A DNA stretch of 64,000 nt from Welwitschia mirabilis (GCA_051453625.1 JBOZIK010000001.1:110123110-110187109), one strand, 5' to 3'. Numbered from the stretch's first letter, positions 12,181 through 24,821 are shown. Numbers and translations: made by a program. Notes: a model not told the origin generated them from the letters alone.

Positions 12181-14640
12181 CATAGTCATATTTCATCATG
12201 AATAATGGTAAAAGGGTAAATAAAGTGGAATAAATTAGACTAAAAAATGTTTAGCTAAGGGATAACATTAGATTAAAAGTCAAGAACTACTAGGAAAGGG
12301 GAAGGCTACCTTCCTTAGGAAACAGCATCATTTATAATGCTATAGGTCATCTTTATATGTTTAGGAAGAAAACAAACTTTAACATAACTTCAAAGTCGAC
12401 TATAAGACTATTGATGGAAATAAGTCTAAAGCTAAGATTATTTTAATTAAAATTATGGATTAAATAAGTTACTATATAACTCTTGAAAATCTATTACTAT
12501 GAAAAAATACATATTATTCAAATATATGATCATTAAATACAAGGTTTTAACTAAAGTAAACCTAAGGAAGAGGGCTATAATATCTTTTTTAACTACAAGG
12601 TATACAAAGAAGTTAAAATCACCATTTATCTATTATAGGATTAGCTAATTTCTAGTATAATTTTAAGGGGTTTTGATGAAGATTTAAGCTAGACTAAAAT
12701 AATAAATATCCTAAGTAAATTCTTAGATATTTGACTATGGTTTATGTGGATAGCATAGAATCAACTTGTCTTGAACAATATAAAATCCAACATTCAGAAG
12801 ATTATATGGATAATTTAACATAAAATCACTAGCCTATTAGTGATTAAAAGAATGGGAAAAATATCCCTAATTTAAACCCAAGAATGAAGATAATTTTAAA
12901 ACAAACTATTAATTATGGACTAACGCCTTAGCATTAGGATGAGAACCCTTGGTATAGCTTCATGAAAACATTAAGTTTAAATAAACTAAATCCATTACCA
13001 AGGGTAAATTAGTGCTACGGAAAAGAAGAGTTCTTATTAATCCATAACTAATTTTACAAGATTAATAATTTCTAATAGAAGAATACTTCATATGTTCATA
13101 GTCCATTAAGTGTAATGATGTACATTATTTCTTTGGTCAGATTAATTAGAAATCAGAATTATACAAACCTTAAAAGCTAGTAGTTAAGTTCATCAATTGT
13201 TATATCATCTAGAATAGTAATCAATCTAAATTAAAAGGCCTTCACTTTTATTTTTTCTTAGCTCTTAGAAAGGGAAGAAAAATTAATCTTTCTTATGTCT
13301 TCCTTAATACATTATAAGAAAGAACAGGTTCTAGAAATTCTAGATTAATTAAGAGAACTATAAATTTTATTCAATACATGGGAAATATCTCAACACTAAA
13401 TTAGAATTAGATAAAAGAGAATCTTGATGATAAAGAGGCTAACCAAACTAAATCCACCTTTACTCACATTTACTGGCATAAATAATGATGTTTTGGTATG
13501 CCTAGTAAGAAGAAGCCTATTGGATAAGTTACATTACCTACTTCAAATACAAAGGCATAAAGCGATACTCTAATATGTCCTCTAATGAAAGAAGATAAGG
13601 TTACAATGGAAGAAATAATCCTTAAAAGATCTACCTATTACTATCAAATTTCAAAATTGGTTAAAGTCCATTAAGAGATCTAGGGACATGCCTTATTTAT
13701 AGAAGCATCTAAGGCTAATTTTAATAAAATTCCTAAGGAATTCTTAGATAACATTTTTGAAGTAGTTAAGGGGGATAACCAACAAAAATTAAAAGCTGTA
13801 TGGGTTTCTAATGATGCAGGTAAGAAATAGGTGTTTACTCCTAATCCAATTCTAAACAACGATAAGAATAGAATAGGTATGAAAGACTTAAACTCCTAAT
13901 TTAATAAGAAAATATTAAAACTTAAATACTCTAAGAATGTAAGTGAGAAGGAAAAACCCCCCTAAAGGTCATTATTATTAGTGATAAAGAATAAGCATAA
14001 ATAAGAGTATAATTTACATGGAGAAATTTCTTAGAAGAAGAAATATCTCATGAAGATAGATTAAAGATAGAAGAGAAAGAAAGAAATTAGACTAGCCCTT
14101 TAAATAATAAGATTATTCATTAGATAGTTATGTAGAAGAAGATATAGATAAGGAAACAATTACAGAATTAGATCAAAACTAGATTATGATAAAATGATAT
14201 CTACAAAGGAATGAAAGGACTATTATAGAATTCTAGATCTTAAGCTAGGTGTAACATAGGAATAAATTATCAAGGGAGATCAACAAATGATGTTGCAATG
14301 GCACTCAGATAAGTGCAAGATTCATCCCTAACAAGAATTGGATAATATAGTGGAACTGACTCTAGCCAAAGATATCTTAGAAAATAAAATGACTAGAGCA
14401 TTCTTTTATCTTTGAAATATTAAAATCACATACATAAGTATGGATAATGATTTTAAATCTTGTAACCTTTATGTTTTTGAAGATATGAGTGCTAACCTTT
14501 AAGTTTTTGGGTATGCTTTGGTTAATCCTAATGGAAACGCATTTCATAAAGCCTAAGAAGCATAGTTGTTTTTCATTTTATGTTTGAAGACTACTAGGTT
14601 GTTACTGTATTAATCTATAAAAGTATCATGACACTAGTAA
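12181..14640 (+). other. Decayed sequence of unknown origin
   Basis: No recognised domain. Within it 13480-13900 keeps one frame readable across several stops (separate entry). Another stretch near 14255-14330 keeps a readable frame starting NIGINYQGRSTNDVAMALR. I cannot assign either. Confidence 0.35.
13480..13900 (+). pseudogene. Decayed ORF, unknown protein
   Basis: A single frame runs about 140 codons with about six stops, all TAA or TAG. It includes TMEEIILKRSTYYYQISKLV, EASKANFNKIPKEFLDNIFE and QKLKAVWVSNDAGKK. Charged and hydrophobic residues are mixed as in a soluble protein, and stops are fewer than expected for random sequence of this AT content, which suggests former coding. I do not recognise the family; it could be part of a retroelement or a host gene fragment. 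Confidence 0.3.
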
Positions 14641-16199
14641 TCTCTACTTTTTATTATTATTTTTAGAAAGTAATGAAGATCTTGGCATTTATATGATCTT
14701 ATTAGGACCTTTTTTCATTTATGAAGTAGTAATAGAGTACAATCTTATTCTCTAAAAAAAATTATTGAATCTCTTCTTAGTAGGGTAATGGTTAGCTAAT
14801 TTGGTTGGACCTTCCATATGATTATTTTTGCTATTTTTGTTTTGATGTCTAAGTTAGAATAATATTTCTCATTTAATACATACTACCAAGTTTAAGTTCC
14901 TTTACTATGTGTGGTCTAGATTTCATCAATAGTATGAAGACCTTTGATTTTAGTTTAAACATTTCTGATTGAATCATGAAAATGAAAATTTATAGATTTT
15001 TGTTTCTATTCTTGATTAAGTTAATTTTTTCTTTATATGTTTAATATATTCTTTTTTATTATTAAACTTAAGAGTATTACTAATGAAAATCCATATCATT
15101 TTTCTTAAGTTCATTAATTTTATCCTGAGTAAACATTTCATTTTAGATTTATTTAATTTGTTAAATTCATTATTCATTCTTTGTATTTCTCTAATTCGTT
15201 TTAAATTTACGTTAATCTAATATACATTTATAATTAAATTAAATATTATAATATATTTTGTATTACACATATTATTTAAAACTTTAATGTCATAAATCAT
15301 AAATAATCCCATTAAGTTCTAGTTCTTAAAGCTACATAGGCATGTAATAGAAGTTTATTAAAGGCCTAGGTTTAGAACTTATTTCCAAAAGAAGAGGTTG
15401 ATGATTTAACTAGATTTTTTACATCTCCTTAATCAAAGACATGATGTTGATTAAAGAATTTCAAACTACACATGGCTCTATTCAATTTATTGCAAATTAT
15501 GTCTTCTTCATGTTTATTATTATCTCAAGTATTTTATATCATATTCTAATCACTTAATTAATCATGATTGAGTATTAGTTATACATTAGTTAATTATTTA
15601 TTAAACATATGTAACAATTGAGGAATTAATTGTTTACTAATTATATCCACTAATTAGGATTGCATCTTTGCATATTATTTTTTTCTTATTTTTTCCTACC
15701 CTTCTTCTACTTATATTTATCTCTATTTAATTATTTATTAGTTATTGAGAAAATATTAAATACTACGATTCATAATATTATTAAATTATAAATAGTAAAT
15801 CATATTATTATTTTATTATATAGAATAAACTTGGAGAATATTCATAAAATACTACATATTAATTCTTTATTGTTGGAACAAATTTCTTTATCTAAAATGT
15901 AATGTTATGAGAAGTAACCCCCTAAATATAACTACATAAGCATAAAAACAAGAATCTATGCATAGTTGAAATTAGCTACTTTCTAAACCTAAATCTATAC
16001 CCTAGACGAATCCTTAACAACTAAAGAAAAGAGTGTAGGAAATATCTTTTTAATTTAGATTATGAAGAAGAGACTTATAAAAGTTTTTGAAAATAATGAC
16101 ATGGATGTACGATTCTTAACATTACTTTTATAAATACAAGACATCATGAATTACATTGTGCTTTAAAGGATTTAACACTAAATAAAGTAGAAAAATTAT
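14641..16199. other. No gene seen
   Basis: Very AT-rich, stops in all frames. No repeat ends identified. Confidence 0.4.
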
Positions 16200-16369
16200 A
16201 CTTTTCATAATGAATAAAATTTATTCAGTTAAAAAGAATGAAGAAAATGATTCTAAAACTAATATTTTACAAATTTACCTTACTCGTAGTATCATACCAA
16301 TAAAATTCAAGAAAATAGTAAAGTATCCTAATTAAATACATGCTACAAGTATGAATGATAAATGTTTAA

Positions 16370-16520
16370 TATAAAATAATACTTGGAAGCTAGTGAACTT
16401 ACTATTAAATAGGAAAACAGTGATGAATAAATGGATTTTCTATAATAGGTACATGTTTGATGAAATACTTAATAAGGATGAATTAGTTATTAGATTAATC
16501 ATCTTATGCAAATTGGACCA
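16370..16520 (+). pseudogene. Ty1/copia reverse transcriptase scrap
   Basis: Reads NTWKLVNLLLNRKTVMNKWI followed by FYNRYMFDEILNKDELVIR. This matches the start of copia RT (NTWELV.LP.G.K.VGCKWVFK.K...DG...RYKARLVA). The match fades after about 16510. A short remnant with no partner domains nearby. Confidence 0.65.
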
Positions 16521-17189
16521 AGTACATAAACCATTTTGCATTAATGGTGAAGTAGCAAATCATTGAAATGATCACATTAATATCACAAAAATAATGGAAC
16601 ATGCATCAACTTATTATTTTAATACAAATACTAATGAGAATATTTAAATGGTTTACAACCATACTCCATTATTATTAAATAAATTTAATTTAACAAGAGA
16701 CATCTAATGCATCAAATTTTATAATGATGTATTAAATTTATTTTATAGAATATAATAATAGTATAATTTTTATTATCTACAAATGTGATCTTATTCTACC
16801 AAATGTAATAATATTATGAGCTTTAGTATTTAACATTTTTTTAGTAGCTAATAAATAAATAAAATAAATAATCAACTAAGTAAGTAAGTAAATAAATAAA
16901 TATTTAATTATAAGAACATAAGGAAGATTAAGAAACAAATATGTTGAGATGCCAATTTGTATGTATTTGATAGGACATTTTAAATAATTTTGCAAGACAT
17001 TTATATAGGTTTAGATGTAATTCTAATGATTAAGAAGAGTCATTGGGATGAGCATGAAAACACACAATTCATAGCATTTTTAAAGGTATTCTAGACATAT
17101 TTTGATACTTAGCATTTAGAGAAAATGATCAATGATGCAAGAGGCTAATTTTTCTTAGCTAGGAGCTTTAAGAATATTAGCATTTCCTA

Positions 17190-17205
17190 TGTCATCTAGA
17201 TGACA
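17190..17205. repeat. Perfect 16-base palindrome in E3 LTR
   Basis: TGTCATCTAGATGACA equals its own reverse complement. It is the best preserved core of the palindromic module. Outer CCTAT and AGGAT bases around it extend the symmetry imperfectly. Confidence 0.85.
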
Positions 17206-17450
17206 ACCAGGATGATAAATATGCTAACATATACTCTAGACTATAGGGCTAACTATAGAGTCAGAAGATGATAACATACCTCTCATTTTGAGGGACTCTT
17301 CCTAGTGTTATCTACATGATAGACAGAATAACAACTATTTTTTATGAATGAAAATAGATTATCTTTGTAATGGGGTCACATGCTTTATGTTTATTACTAG
17401 GTTTTCTTCTCTGATTTCTAGGTTTTTGTTTCTAGAACTTTAATGCAAAA

Positions 17451-17460
17451 CTATAAATAC
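17451..17460 (+). promoter_or_regulatory. TATA box of E3 5' LTR
   Basis: CTATAAATAC, repeated at the same place in the 3' LTR (35241-35250) and in the E1 and E4 LTRs. Confidence 0.6.
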
Positions 17461-18183
17461 TCCCTTACCTTTACTACCATTTCCATATTTTATACCATAT
17501 ATTCTTGTGACAGAAGACTGAAGGACAGGAAATCCATCCATACCTATAGAGAGAGAGAAGTTTTTCTTAGTGCTAGGCTAAGTATAATTCATTAAGGTGT
17601 TACTACTTTGTTTGTAAATGGATGTTAATTTATGATTAATTTAAAAACATTTTTGACTTATATTATGTGAACCTTCCTTATGGTTTAAGTTGGTTATGAT
17701 TCTATGATAGCTTCATAGTTTATCTACATTATAAGATAAACCTTTATTAGGGTTGATATTATTAGTCTAGATCTTGCATTGAATCTCATTTTATTCCATT
17801 TTTATATGTGCATTTTTTCACTTTCTATTTAATATATCTTATAGCTTATATTAATTAGGGATAGTTGATAGCTATTTCTAATTGTTCTAAGGATTAATTC
17901 TTTTCACAAAGGGATTGGAATTCAAATAGTTTCATTGCACTTAAATTTCATCATCATTCATCTTACATTACATCTGCATTATTCTTTATTTTCATTTATA
18001 AAATAAAAAAAGCCTAAAAATACTTTGTGAAATTAATTCTTTAGCTTTTAACGTATGTCTTCAATGGATTATGACAGTCAAGTCAACTCTCATTTGTAGT
18101 AGTATGTGTTTTTTTGTAAGTATTATGATTTAAAGTTTTTACTTAAGGATTTAAATATTACATAAATTCATACCACAACATTT

Positions 18184-18201
18184 TGATGCTATTATCAAGG
18201 A
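18184..18201 (+). other. Decayed primer binding site of E3
   Basis: TGATGCTATTATCAAGG aligns with E1 TGGCACCATTGCCAAGAA; three of the differences (GCC to GCT, GCC to ATC, GGC to GAT) are C-to-T or G-to-A type. Three-base spacer TTT from the LTR, as in E1. Confidence 0.7.
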
Positions 18202-18652
18202 AGGATATAAGAAGCTAGAGGACTGTCACTATCTAGGTAAGTACCTAAAACTTTAATTTAAGTTATTTATTTAAAATAGTATTGTATTTCTATTTTAGTT
18301 TCTATAGGATTATTTTTCTATGATTTTTCATTTTGGTAGTAATAATAAGCTCTATCATCCTCACTGTCATTCCTATTACTAGGTGGATGACAATTTGCAT
18401 TTTACATATTTTTCTAATTTTGGCAACAAAAGCTTTTAGTATTTAGTAGCATAATAAAAAGTATATCATTCACTCTATTGTCTAGATGAATAAGTGTATG
18501 ATTGTCAATAGTTTTTCTTCAATTGTATATTTTCTTTTCTAGAGTCTTATTTTTTCCCCTAGAAAATACATCTGCTAGTTATCTCCTATATTATTTGAAT
18601 GACATATAGGATGACAGCCATTATATTTTCTATCCAATTATGTAGGGATATT
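18202..18652 (+). other. Leader of E3 with palindromic modules
   Basis: Non-coding stretch before gag. Palindromic modules at 18353-18393 (ATCATCC ... GGATGACA), about 18465-18515 and about 18580-18622 (TATCTCCTATAT ... ATATAGGATGACA). Confidence 0.6.
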
Positions 18653-19164
18653 ATGAATTCTAGTAAAAAGATGAAATATCAAAGAGAGTGAAACTTGATT
18701 GAGAAAAACATCATAGAAGGATTATTCAATTTCAAGAAAAATCTAGGTATGCAAACCTGAGATACATAAATTATAAGAATTGAATAAGAATATTTTTCTA
18801 CTTTAGATTTCAAAGTTAAATTTTTCAAAAAAAATTGAAAATAAAGCATACAAGCTAAGCATGTCATTTCTTTTTCATCTATGTCAAAATCATTACAAAA
18901 CCAAAAGAAAGTTACTTCATTTAGTACATCAATCATGATAGAACTTTGACTTTAAATGTGAATGTGATGCTCAGAGTTTTAATTGCTAATAAAAAATGTG
19001 AGATCTAAATTTTGTTTGATTTATCTTTTGATCATGATGTATAATTAAGAAACTTCAGTCTATATCTAATATTTTTAGAGGAACTTGGGAGGACCCTTTT
19101 TAATGTCTAGCTGATATTGAAAAAACTTATTCTTGCCTTAGGGAATGGGGATGGGGGAGGGGGG

Positions 19165-19264
19165 NNNNNNNNNNNNNNNNNNNNNNNNNNNNNNNNNNNN
19201 NNNNNNNNNNNNNNNNNNNNNNNNNNNNNNNNNNNNNNNNNNNNNNNNNNNNNNNNNNNNNNNN
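19165..19264. other. Assembly gap (100 N) in a poly-G tract
   Basis: Flanked by GGGGGAGGGGG on the left and a 13-base G run on the right, an odd composition in this AT-rich gag and a likely sequencing or gap-filling artefact. Confidence 0.95.
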
Positions 19265-19796
19265 GCTGGGGGGGGGGGGGGGAAGGAGGGGGGGAAATTT
19301 ATTATTGATAATACTTACATGCTTATGTTTCTTGTCATACTTAGAGAAAAAGCAAAATGTTGGCTTAGAACTATTTCACATGAGAGTCTTAAATCATTGA
19401 GTCAAGTGGAAGAAGTTTTTATTAAAACATTTTTGAATTTAAATACCATAATAAAAAGAAGGAAAGAGGTTATTAAATTTCAATAACAACCTCAATAGGA
19501 TTATGTCATAACATATGAGAAATTCATCATAACTATCCCTTTCAAACCTATTGATGAATTTTGTAAAGAGAAATTGATAGATTATTTCTATAATGGATTG
19601 ACTTATCAAAATAAATAACTTGTAGACTTTTATTATGATAAAAACTTGATTTTAAATGATGTATGGAAATTATTGGAAGATCTAGTGGAAATAATTCAAA
19701 CTTAGCTAGAATCCACTTCTAAAGAAAATTAAATTATAGGCCAAATCATAAAATATTTAAAGAAAGTAAAACATGACAAGAAGGAAGAGAAAGGTG

Positions 19797-19973
19797 ATTC
19801 AACAAATATGATTAATTATTTTACTATCACTTTGNNNNNNNNNNNNNNNNNNNNNNNNNNNNNNNNNNNNNNNNNNNNNNNNNNNNNNNNNNNNNNNNNN
19901 NNNNNNNNNNNNNNNNNNNNNNNNNNNNNNNNNNATTCAACAAATATGATTAAGTATTTTACTAGCACTTTGG
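19797..19973. repeat. 39-base duplication flanking a 100-N gap
   Basis: The segment starting ATTCAACAAATATGATTAA occurs on both sides of the N run at 19835-19934 with two differences. This looks like unmerged overlapping contig ends inside gag rather than a true repeat. Confidence 0.75.
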
Positions 19974-20660
19974 AGAAGTACACTCAAATGATAGTTGATT
20001 CAAAGGTAGTAAAAGAAAGAAACACAACTTCAACATGTGATATATGTAAAGATAACTCTCATCTAATTAAACAATGCCCTTTGTTGCTAGCTTATAAAGA
20101 AATGATATTTGAGGAAGTATATGCATTTAATCAGAGGAATTATAACTTTAAAAGTTAGCTATAATTTCAATAAATATTAGGTGGATAATCAAATTAGAAA
20201 CCTTTTGAGAACAGATTTAGAAATTCAAACTTCCAATCAAATAACTACAATTTTCAACCAGATACTTCAAACCTTTAACCAAATCAAAGTGATCCACTTA
20301 GAGATTAAATAGAAGAATTAAAAAAGATGCAAGAAAAGACTAACAATAATATTAAAAATTTAGTAAATATTCTTCAAAATACAATGATAGCCAATCAATA
20401 ACCATAAGAGTCTCTTGAATCTTAACCTTTACCCAACCCAAATGAAGTCAAAAAAGATTTGAAAGTAGTAATGAGAAGTAGAAATGATATAATACCTCCT
20501 ACCGATGAGGCTTTAACTTCTAAAAATGATGAAAAAAATAAGGAAGGGAATGATGTAGAAGATTTGGACATATATAGCTTCCTTTTAACTTTAAATGATA
20601 AACCTATTCGAAAAAATTCTTTACAAGAAAGAAAAGGGAAAAACCCATCTAGTCCTTAAC

Positions 20661-21345
20661 TTAATAGGTTAAACATGAATCCTACCTATGATGAATACTT
20701 GAAAGCCTTGATGTAAGAGGTAAACATTAACTTACCATTTAAGAAACTCTTATAATAAAATCATACATATGCTAAGTTCTGGAAATACCTAGTTATAAGC
20801 AAACAAAAACATACCATCCCTAGTAAGGTTTTCCTTGGTCAATATATTTTTAACTTAACCATTAAAAAGTGTCCAAAATTTAAAGACCATAAGGTAACAA
20901 TAGTGAGTATTACTTTGAAAGAAAATAAGAAAATTAAAAAATCCTTAATCAACATAAGAGTAACAGTAAACATTATACTTCTTCACATATGTCAAATACT
21001 TAGTTGGAAGATAGAGTGAAACCTATATGAATCATCTTAGACTTGGCTAATACATTAATTAAGAAAACCTTGGGTATTATTAAAAACTTAGTTATCCAAA
21101 TAAAAGAATCCTTCTACCTCATATATATGGTTATCATTGAAGTAGAACATAATGTAAGTTATCCACTACTCTTAGGAAGAGCATTTTATGCAATTGCCAA
21201 CTGTATTATTGATACATAAACTGTAATGATGGAATGTCACATGTACAATAAAATGTTTACCATTATAGTTTTTAATGCTATTAAAAATGAAATAGGATAT
21301 GAGTATAACTTAGAAGAGGAACTTAAACCAACCTTGTTTTTATGA
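20661..21345 (+). pseudogene. Aspartic protease remnant of E3
   Basis: Protease that would process Gag-Pol. In one frame: SLINIRVTVNIILLHICQ (about 20940-20995) at the place of the catalytic segment usually reading LDLGASVNIMP..., then LANTLIKKTLGIIKNLVIQI, FYLIYMVIIEVEHN, and YPLLLGRAFYAIANCIID (about 21160-21215), matching the conserved LILGRPFLATA..LID end of Athila proteases. The catalytic Asp-x-Gly triplet reads Asn-Ile-Arg, so the active site is destroyed. The first 250 bases hold no recognised domain. Confidence 0.7.
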
Positions 21346-21799
21346 CATCATCCAATTAAGAAGAGATTGATAATGCTACATGAGTCAACTTTATATGATG
21401 ACCTAACTAAAATACACTATGTTGCGTATGAGGATAAGAAAGTTTTAAACTAGTAAGAAGTCCAACATGTTTACTCAATGGAAAATAATTTTCAAGGGTA
21501 TCATCCACTATAGTCATCTGGATAATAGTCCAAGATGATAATGACTGACAACAATTTAGTAATAGAACTTGAAAATTACAACTTATAACTGAAAGTGTTA
21601 CGATCTGAAATAAATTTTTGTATTTAATAATTTAAAGAAACCTTTGGTAATAAGTGACTTTCTAACTTCTCAATAATAATCTATCTTAGTCTCACTCTTA
21701 ACTTCTAAATAAAATTATTTTGCTTGGATCCATAAGGATTTATCTTTCATTTCTCTTTTGATGGTTCAAAACAAAATCTACCTTGAAGATAATGCTAAA

Positions 21800-22680
21800 C
21801 TAGTTAGACAACCCCAATGAAGGCTCAACTCAGTTCTTATGCAAGTAGTTAAAGATGAAACTATTAAAGTTATGGATGCTAGGATTATCTATACTATATC
21901 TAATAGTAAGTGAGTTAGTTCTTTGATGATAGTTTCTAAAAAAAAGAGGGAAATGGAGAATGTTCATTGACTTTAAAAAACTTAATGAGGTCACTACATA
22001 AGATTATTACCCCTTACCCTTTCTTGATTAAGTACTTGATAGAATCCAAGGATATGTCTATTATTATTTTTTTAATGGGTATAGTAACTACAATTAAGTT
22101 TTCATAGCTAGTGAGAACTAAGAAAAAGAAATCCTTACCTCTCCCTTTGGAACATTTGTCTTTATAAGAATTTCTTTTAAACTTTGCAATGCCCCTAGGA
22201 CTTTTTAATAAGAAATGATGGGTATTTTTTCTAATATGATAAAGGAATCTATTGAAAACTTTATGAGTGACTTCTCAATATTTAATGAAATATTTGAATA
22301 AATCATAAAAGTATTAAAAAAATCTTAGATCAGTGTATAAAAAGTGGCCTACACTTGAGTTGTGAAAAGAGTTTATTCCTTTTTAACAATTTAATTATTT
22401 TAGCTCATCACATTTCTAGTGAGGGAATTAAGATGGACCTTGAAAAAGTTGATATCATGAAAAAAATAACCCTCCAACTCATGTTAAATAAGTTAGACAT
22501 TTTCATAGTTATACTGGTCTCTATTATTATTGTATTTAAGATTATGCTAAGGTTGATAAATTCCTTAACTCATTACTTGAAAAAGAAGCTAAATTTGATT
22601 GGAATAATTCATGTCAACTTGTTTTTAAAGCCCTTAAAGATAAAATTTCTTATGAATCTATTGTCATAAGTCCCAATTGG
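21800..22680 (+). pseudogene. Athila-like reverse transcriptase of E3
   Basis: Blocks in order: DNAKLVRQPQ and RLNSVLMQVVKDETIKVMDA (about 21790-21880), the pre-RT segment; IIYTISNSK; then after a frameshift FIDFKKLNEV (about 21965) and DYYPLPFLD; FGTFVFIRISFKLCNAP (about 22150); and FMSDFSIFNEIFE (22260-22298). The last corresponds to FMDDFSVF, so the first catalytic Asp of the DD pair is Ser (AGT at 22266). ITFLVREL, the equivalent of HIVSERGI, follows near 22420. Several stops and at least two frameshifts. Confidence 0.8.
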
Positions 22681-23045
22681 ACTAAATACTTTGAACTTAT
22701 ATGTGATGCTAATAACATTGTTGTGGATAGGGTTCTTAATTAAAAATATGAAAATGAACTTAAAGTTATATCTTATCTAACTAAAACTTTGGCTAAGACC
22801 CAACCCAACTATCCTACCATCGAAAAGGAAATGTTTGCCATCATCTTTTACCTTGATCACTTTAAACAATACCTTCTTGGTTTCTATACCAAAGTTAACA
22901 CAAATCATGTCTCTATACACTATATTATGACCAAGAAAAATTCTAGTACTAGACTTACTAGGTATTTCCTTCTTATATAAGAATTTAATCTTATCATCAC
23001 CGATAAGGTTGAAAAACAAAATAGCATTACATGTCATTTATCTTG
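22681..23045 (+). pseudogene. RNase H of E3
   Basis: Well readable in one frame: YFELICDANNIVVDRVLN, LKVISYLTKTLAKTQPNY, TIEKEMFAIIFYLDHFKQYL, KVNTNHVSIHYIMTKKNSST, then a stop and LIITDKVEKQNSI. The pattern is that of plant Ty3 RNase H (CDASDYAVGAVLGQ, YYASKTL..AQ.NY.TTEKE, TDHAALKYLL.KKD). One TAA (22742) and one more stop (22978) interrupt it. Confidence 0.82.
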
Positions 23046-24144
23046 ACTCTCTTATTCTCATGATGAACTTCCCATAAATGAATTCTTTCTAGATGAATAA
23101 CTATTTTCTGTTAAATAACTTTATGTCATCTCCTCTACTCATCTTACTGCTTGGTGTGCTTACATTATGAATTACCTTGTTACTATAAAAACACCTTAGC
23201 ATTAGAATCATAATCAATGAAAATCCTTTCTCCATAGGATTGGTGAGTGTAAGTGGAATGAACCCCATATTTATTAAAGATGCAAAGACTAAATCATGTT
23301 TAAATGTATGCTTGAATGGGAAAAATATGATATTCTTAGCCTTTATTATGGTGGAATATGTGGGAAATATTTTAGTGGCCAAATGACTATAACAATAATT
23401 CTTCACTCTGGTTTCTATTGGCCTGACCATTTCAAAGAGTCCTTTTACTTTACTAAAAGGTATGATGTTTGTTAATGTTATGGTAGCCTAATGCATTATC
23501 AAGACATATTCCTTAAACATATGCTTGAATTTAAACCTTTTTATTATTAGGGGATTGACTTTATCACTTCTCATGATAAAAACTACATCCTATTGATTTT
23601 TAATTATATTACTAAGAGGGTCAAAGCTATTTCTGCTACTAAGAATGATATCCAAACTATTTGAAATTTTATTTAAAGTTATATATTTCAATGTTTTGAG
23701 TTTTCTAGAATCATCATTAGTGATTAAGAAACTCATTTTACCTTTTTCAAAAACTTCTTTTATTCATTAAAATTAAACATAAAATTACATGTGCTTATCA
23801 TTCATAAACCAATAGTCAAGTTAAAAACATGAATATGGAAATTAAAAAGATGCTCCAAAAACTAGTCTATATCAATAAGAAAATTTAGGATTTTAAACTT
23901 AATGATGTTCTTTGGGCTTACCATACTACTTGGTAAAATGTTCTAGGTTTCTTACCTTATGAAGTTATGAACAAAAAGGTTTATGTCTTATTAGTTGATG
24001 TTTATAATAATTCCTATCGATTCACTTATTAACTTAAAGTTGTGAATCTATACGAAAATATTAAGACTAAATTAGTTCAACTTGATTATTTAGATGAAAA
24101 GCATACTTATGCCATACATCATTAACTCATTTATAAAGCTCAAG
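23046..24144 (+). pseudogene. Integrase of E3, N-terminal and core part
   Basis: Integrase split by E4. Recognisable: CAYIMNYLVTIKTP (about 23157) before the domain; GGICGKYFSGQ, HSGFYWPDHFKESFYFTKR and a Cys-rich YDVC (about 23350-23475) in the zinc-binding region; GIDFITSHDKNYILLIFNYI (about 23551-23610) with the first catalytic Asp kept; RIIISD and ETHFTFF (about 23710-23745) around the second Asp; and KKMLQK-type residues toward the core end. Scattered stops. The frame reaches the TCAAG duplication at 24140-24144 and continues after E4 at 32127 without loss of phase. Confidence 0.8.
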
Positions 24145-24821
24145 TATTGCGATGTGAATTTATGCAATCTTAAAGCTTTTTAGGTAAACTTATAAATCAT
24201 ATAACTTGCAAAAAGCACATGCTAGTATAGACAGGAGTTCATCCAAATGTCATAATCCCAATGAAGGCACTAGGATCAGAGTTAGTGAATTGATTTTCAA
24301 AAGTAGTTTTTGAGTCTTTTATCTTTTACTAAATAAAAGTAAATAATAAAGTAAATGCAATGTAGGTAAATGAAGATAAAATGCAAGTGCATGAAAGGGG
24401 AAATAAAATGGATTCACTTAGTTCCTAGTTACAAGAACTAGCTTCTAGCCTTTCATTACAAAGACTATCCTTTCTATAATTCATATCAATCAAGAAGAGT
24501 ATCTACTAATTCTTAATCAACATAGACCATTAGATATACCAAGTAGAATATGCAATATGCAATATGAAATATGAATGAAATTGAGATGCAATGTAAACCT
24601 ACTACTAACCAAGGTCAACCTTAACAAAGGTTGCCCTCATAATCTAAATAAATCCAAGCTTTTTACTAACTAAGATCAACTTAAACCATAAGAGACATTC
24701 ACAGAATTGGAGGGAAAAGAGTAATTGTATCAATCAAAAAAACATTACATCCACTTACAACAAAATAATAGCACCTTAATGGAAGAACATAGCTTAACAC
24801 CAAGGAAACCCCTTTCTGCAG

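Larger units (their letters stand above)
16942..18180 (+). repeat. 5' LTR of E3
   Basis: Starts TGTTGAGATGCCAA and ends ATACCACAACA, 3 bases before the primer site. Pairs with 34733-35989. Contains a TATA box at 17451 and palindromic modules near 17180-17220 and 17295-17335. Confidence 0.88.
18653..20660 (+). pseudogene. gag of E3 (retrotrans_gag domain and zinc knuckle)
   Basis: Starts at ATG 18653 (MNSSKKMKYQRE, then TGA at codon 14), homologous to the E1 gag start. After poorly readable sequence and a 100-N gap, the Gag core appears at about 19310-19486: ILREKAKCWLRTISHESLKS, SQVEEVFIKTFLNLN and RRKEVIKFQ, matching the retrotransposon Gag family (L.G.AK.WL..LP..SI.SW..L...FL.KF). A CCHC zinc knuckle with correct CX2CX4HX4C spacing lies at 20036-20077 (CDICKDNSHLIKQCP). 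An Asn/Gln-rich segment follows, then a probable coiled coil (IEELKKMQEKTNNNIKNL) near 20310-20365 and a charged tail to 20659. Several stops; pseudogene. Confidence 0.8.

Noticed and set aside
22777-23430. Minus-strand ORFs of 86 and 109 codons
   Set aside because: Antisense shadows of the E3 RNase H and integrase, which read well on the plus strand.
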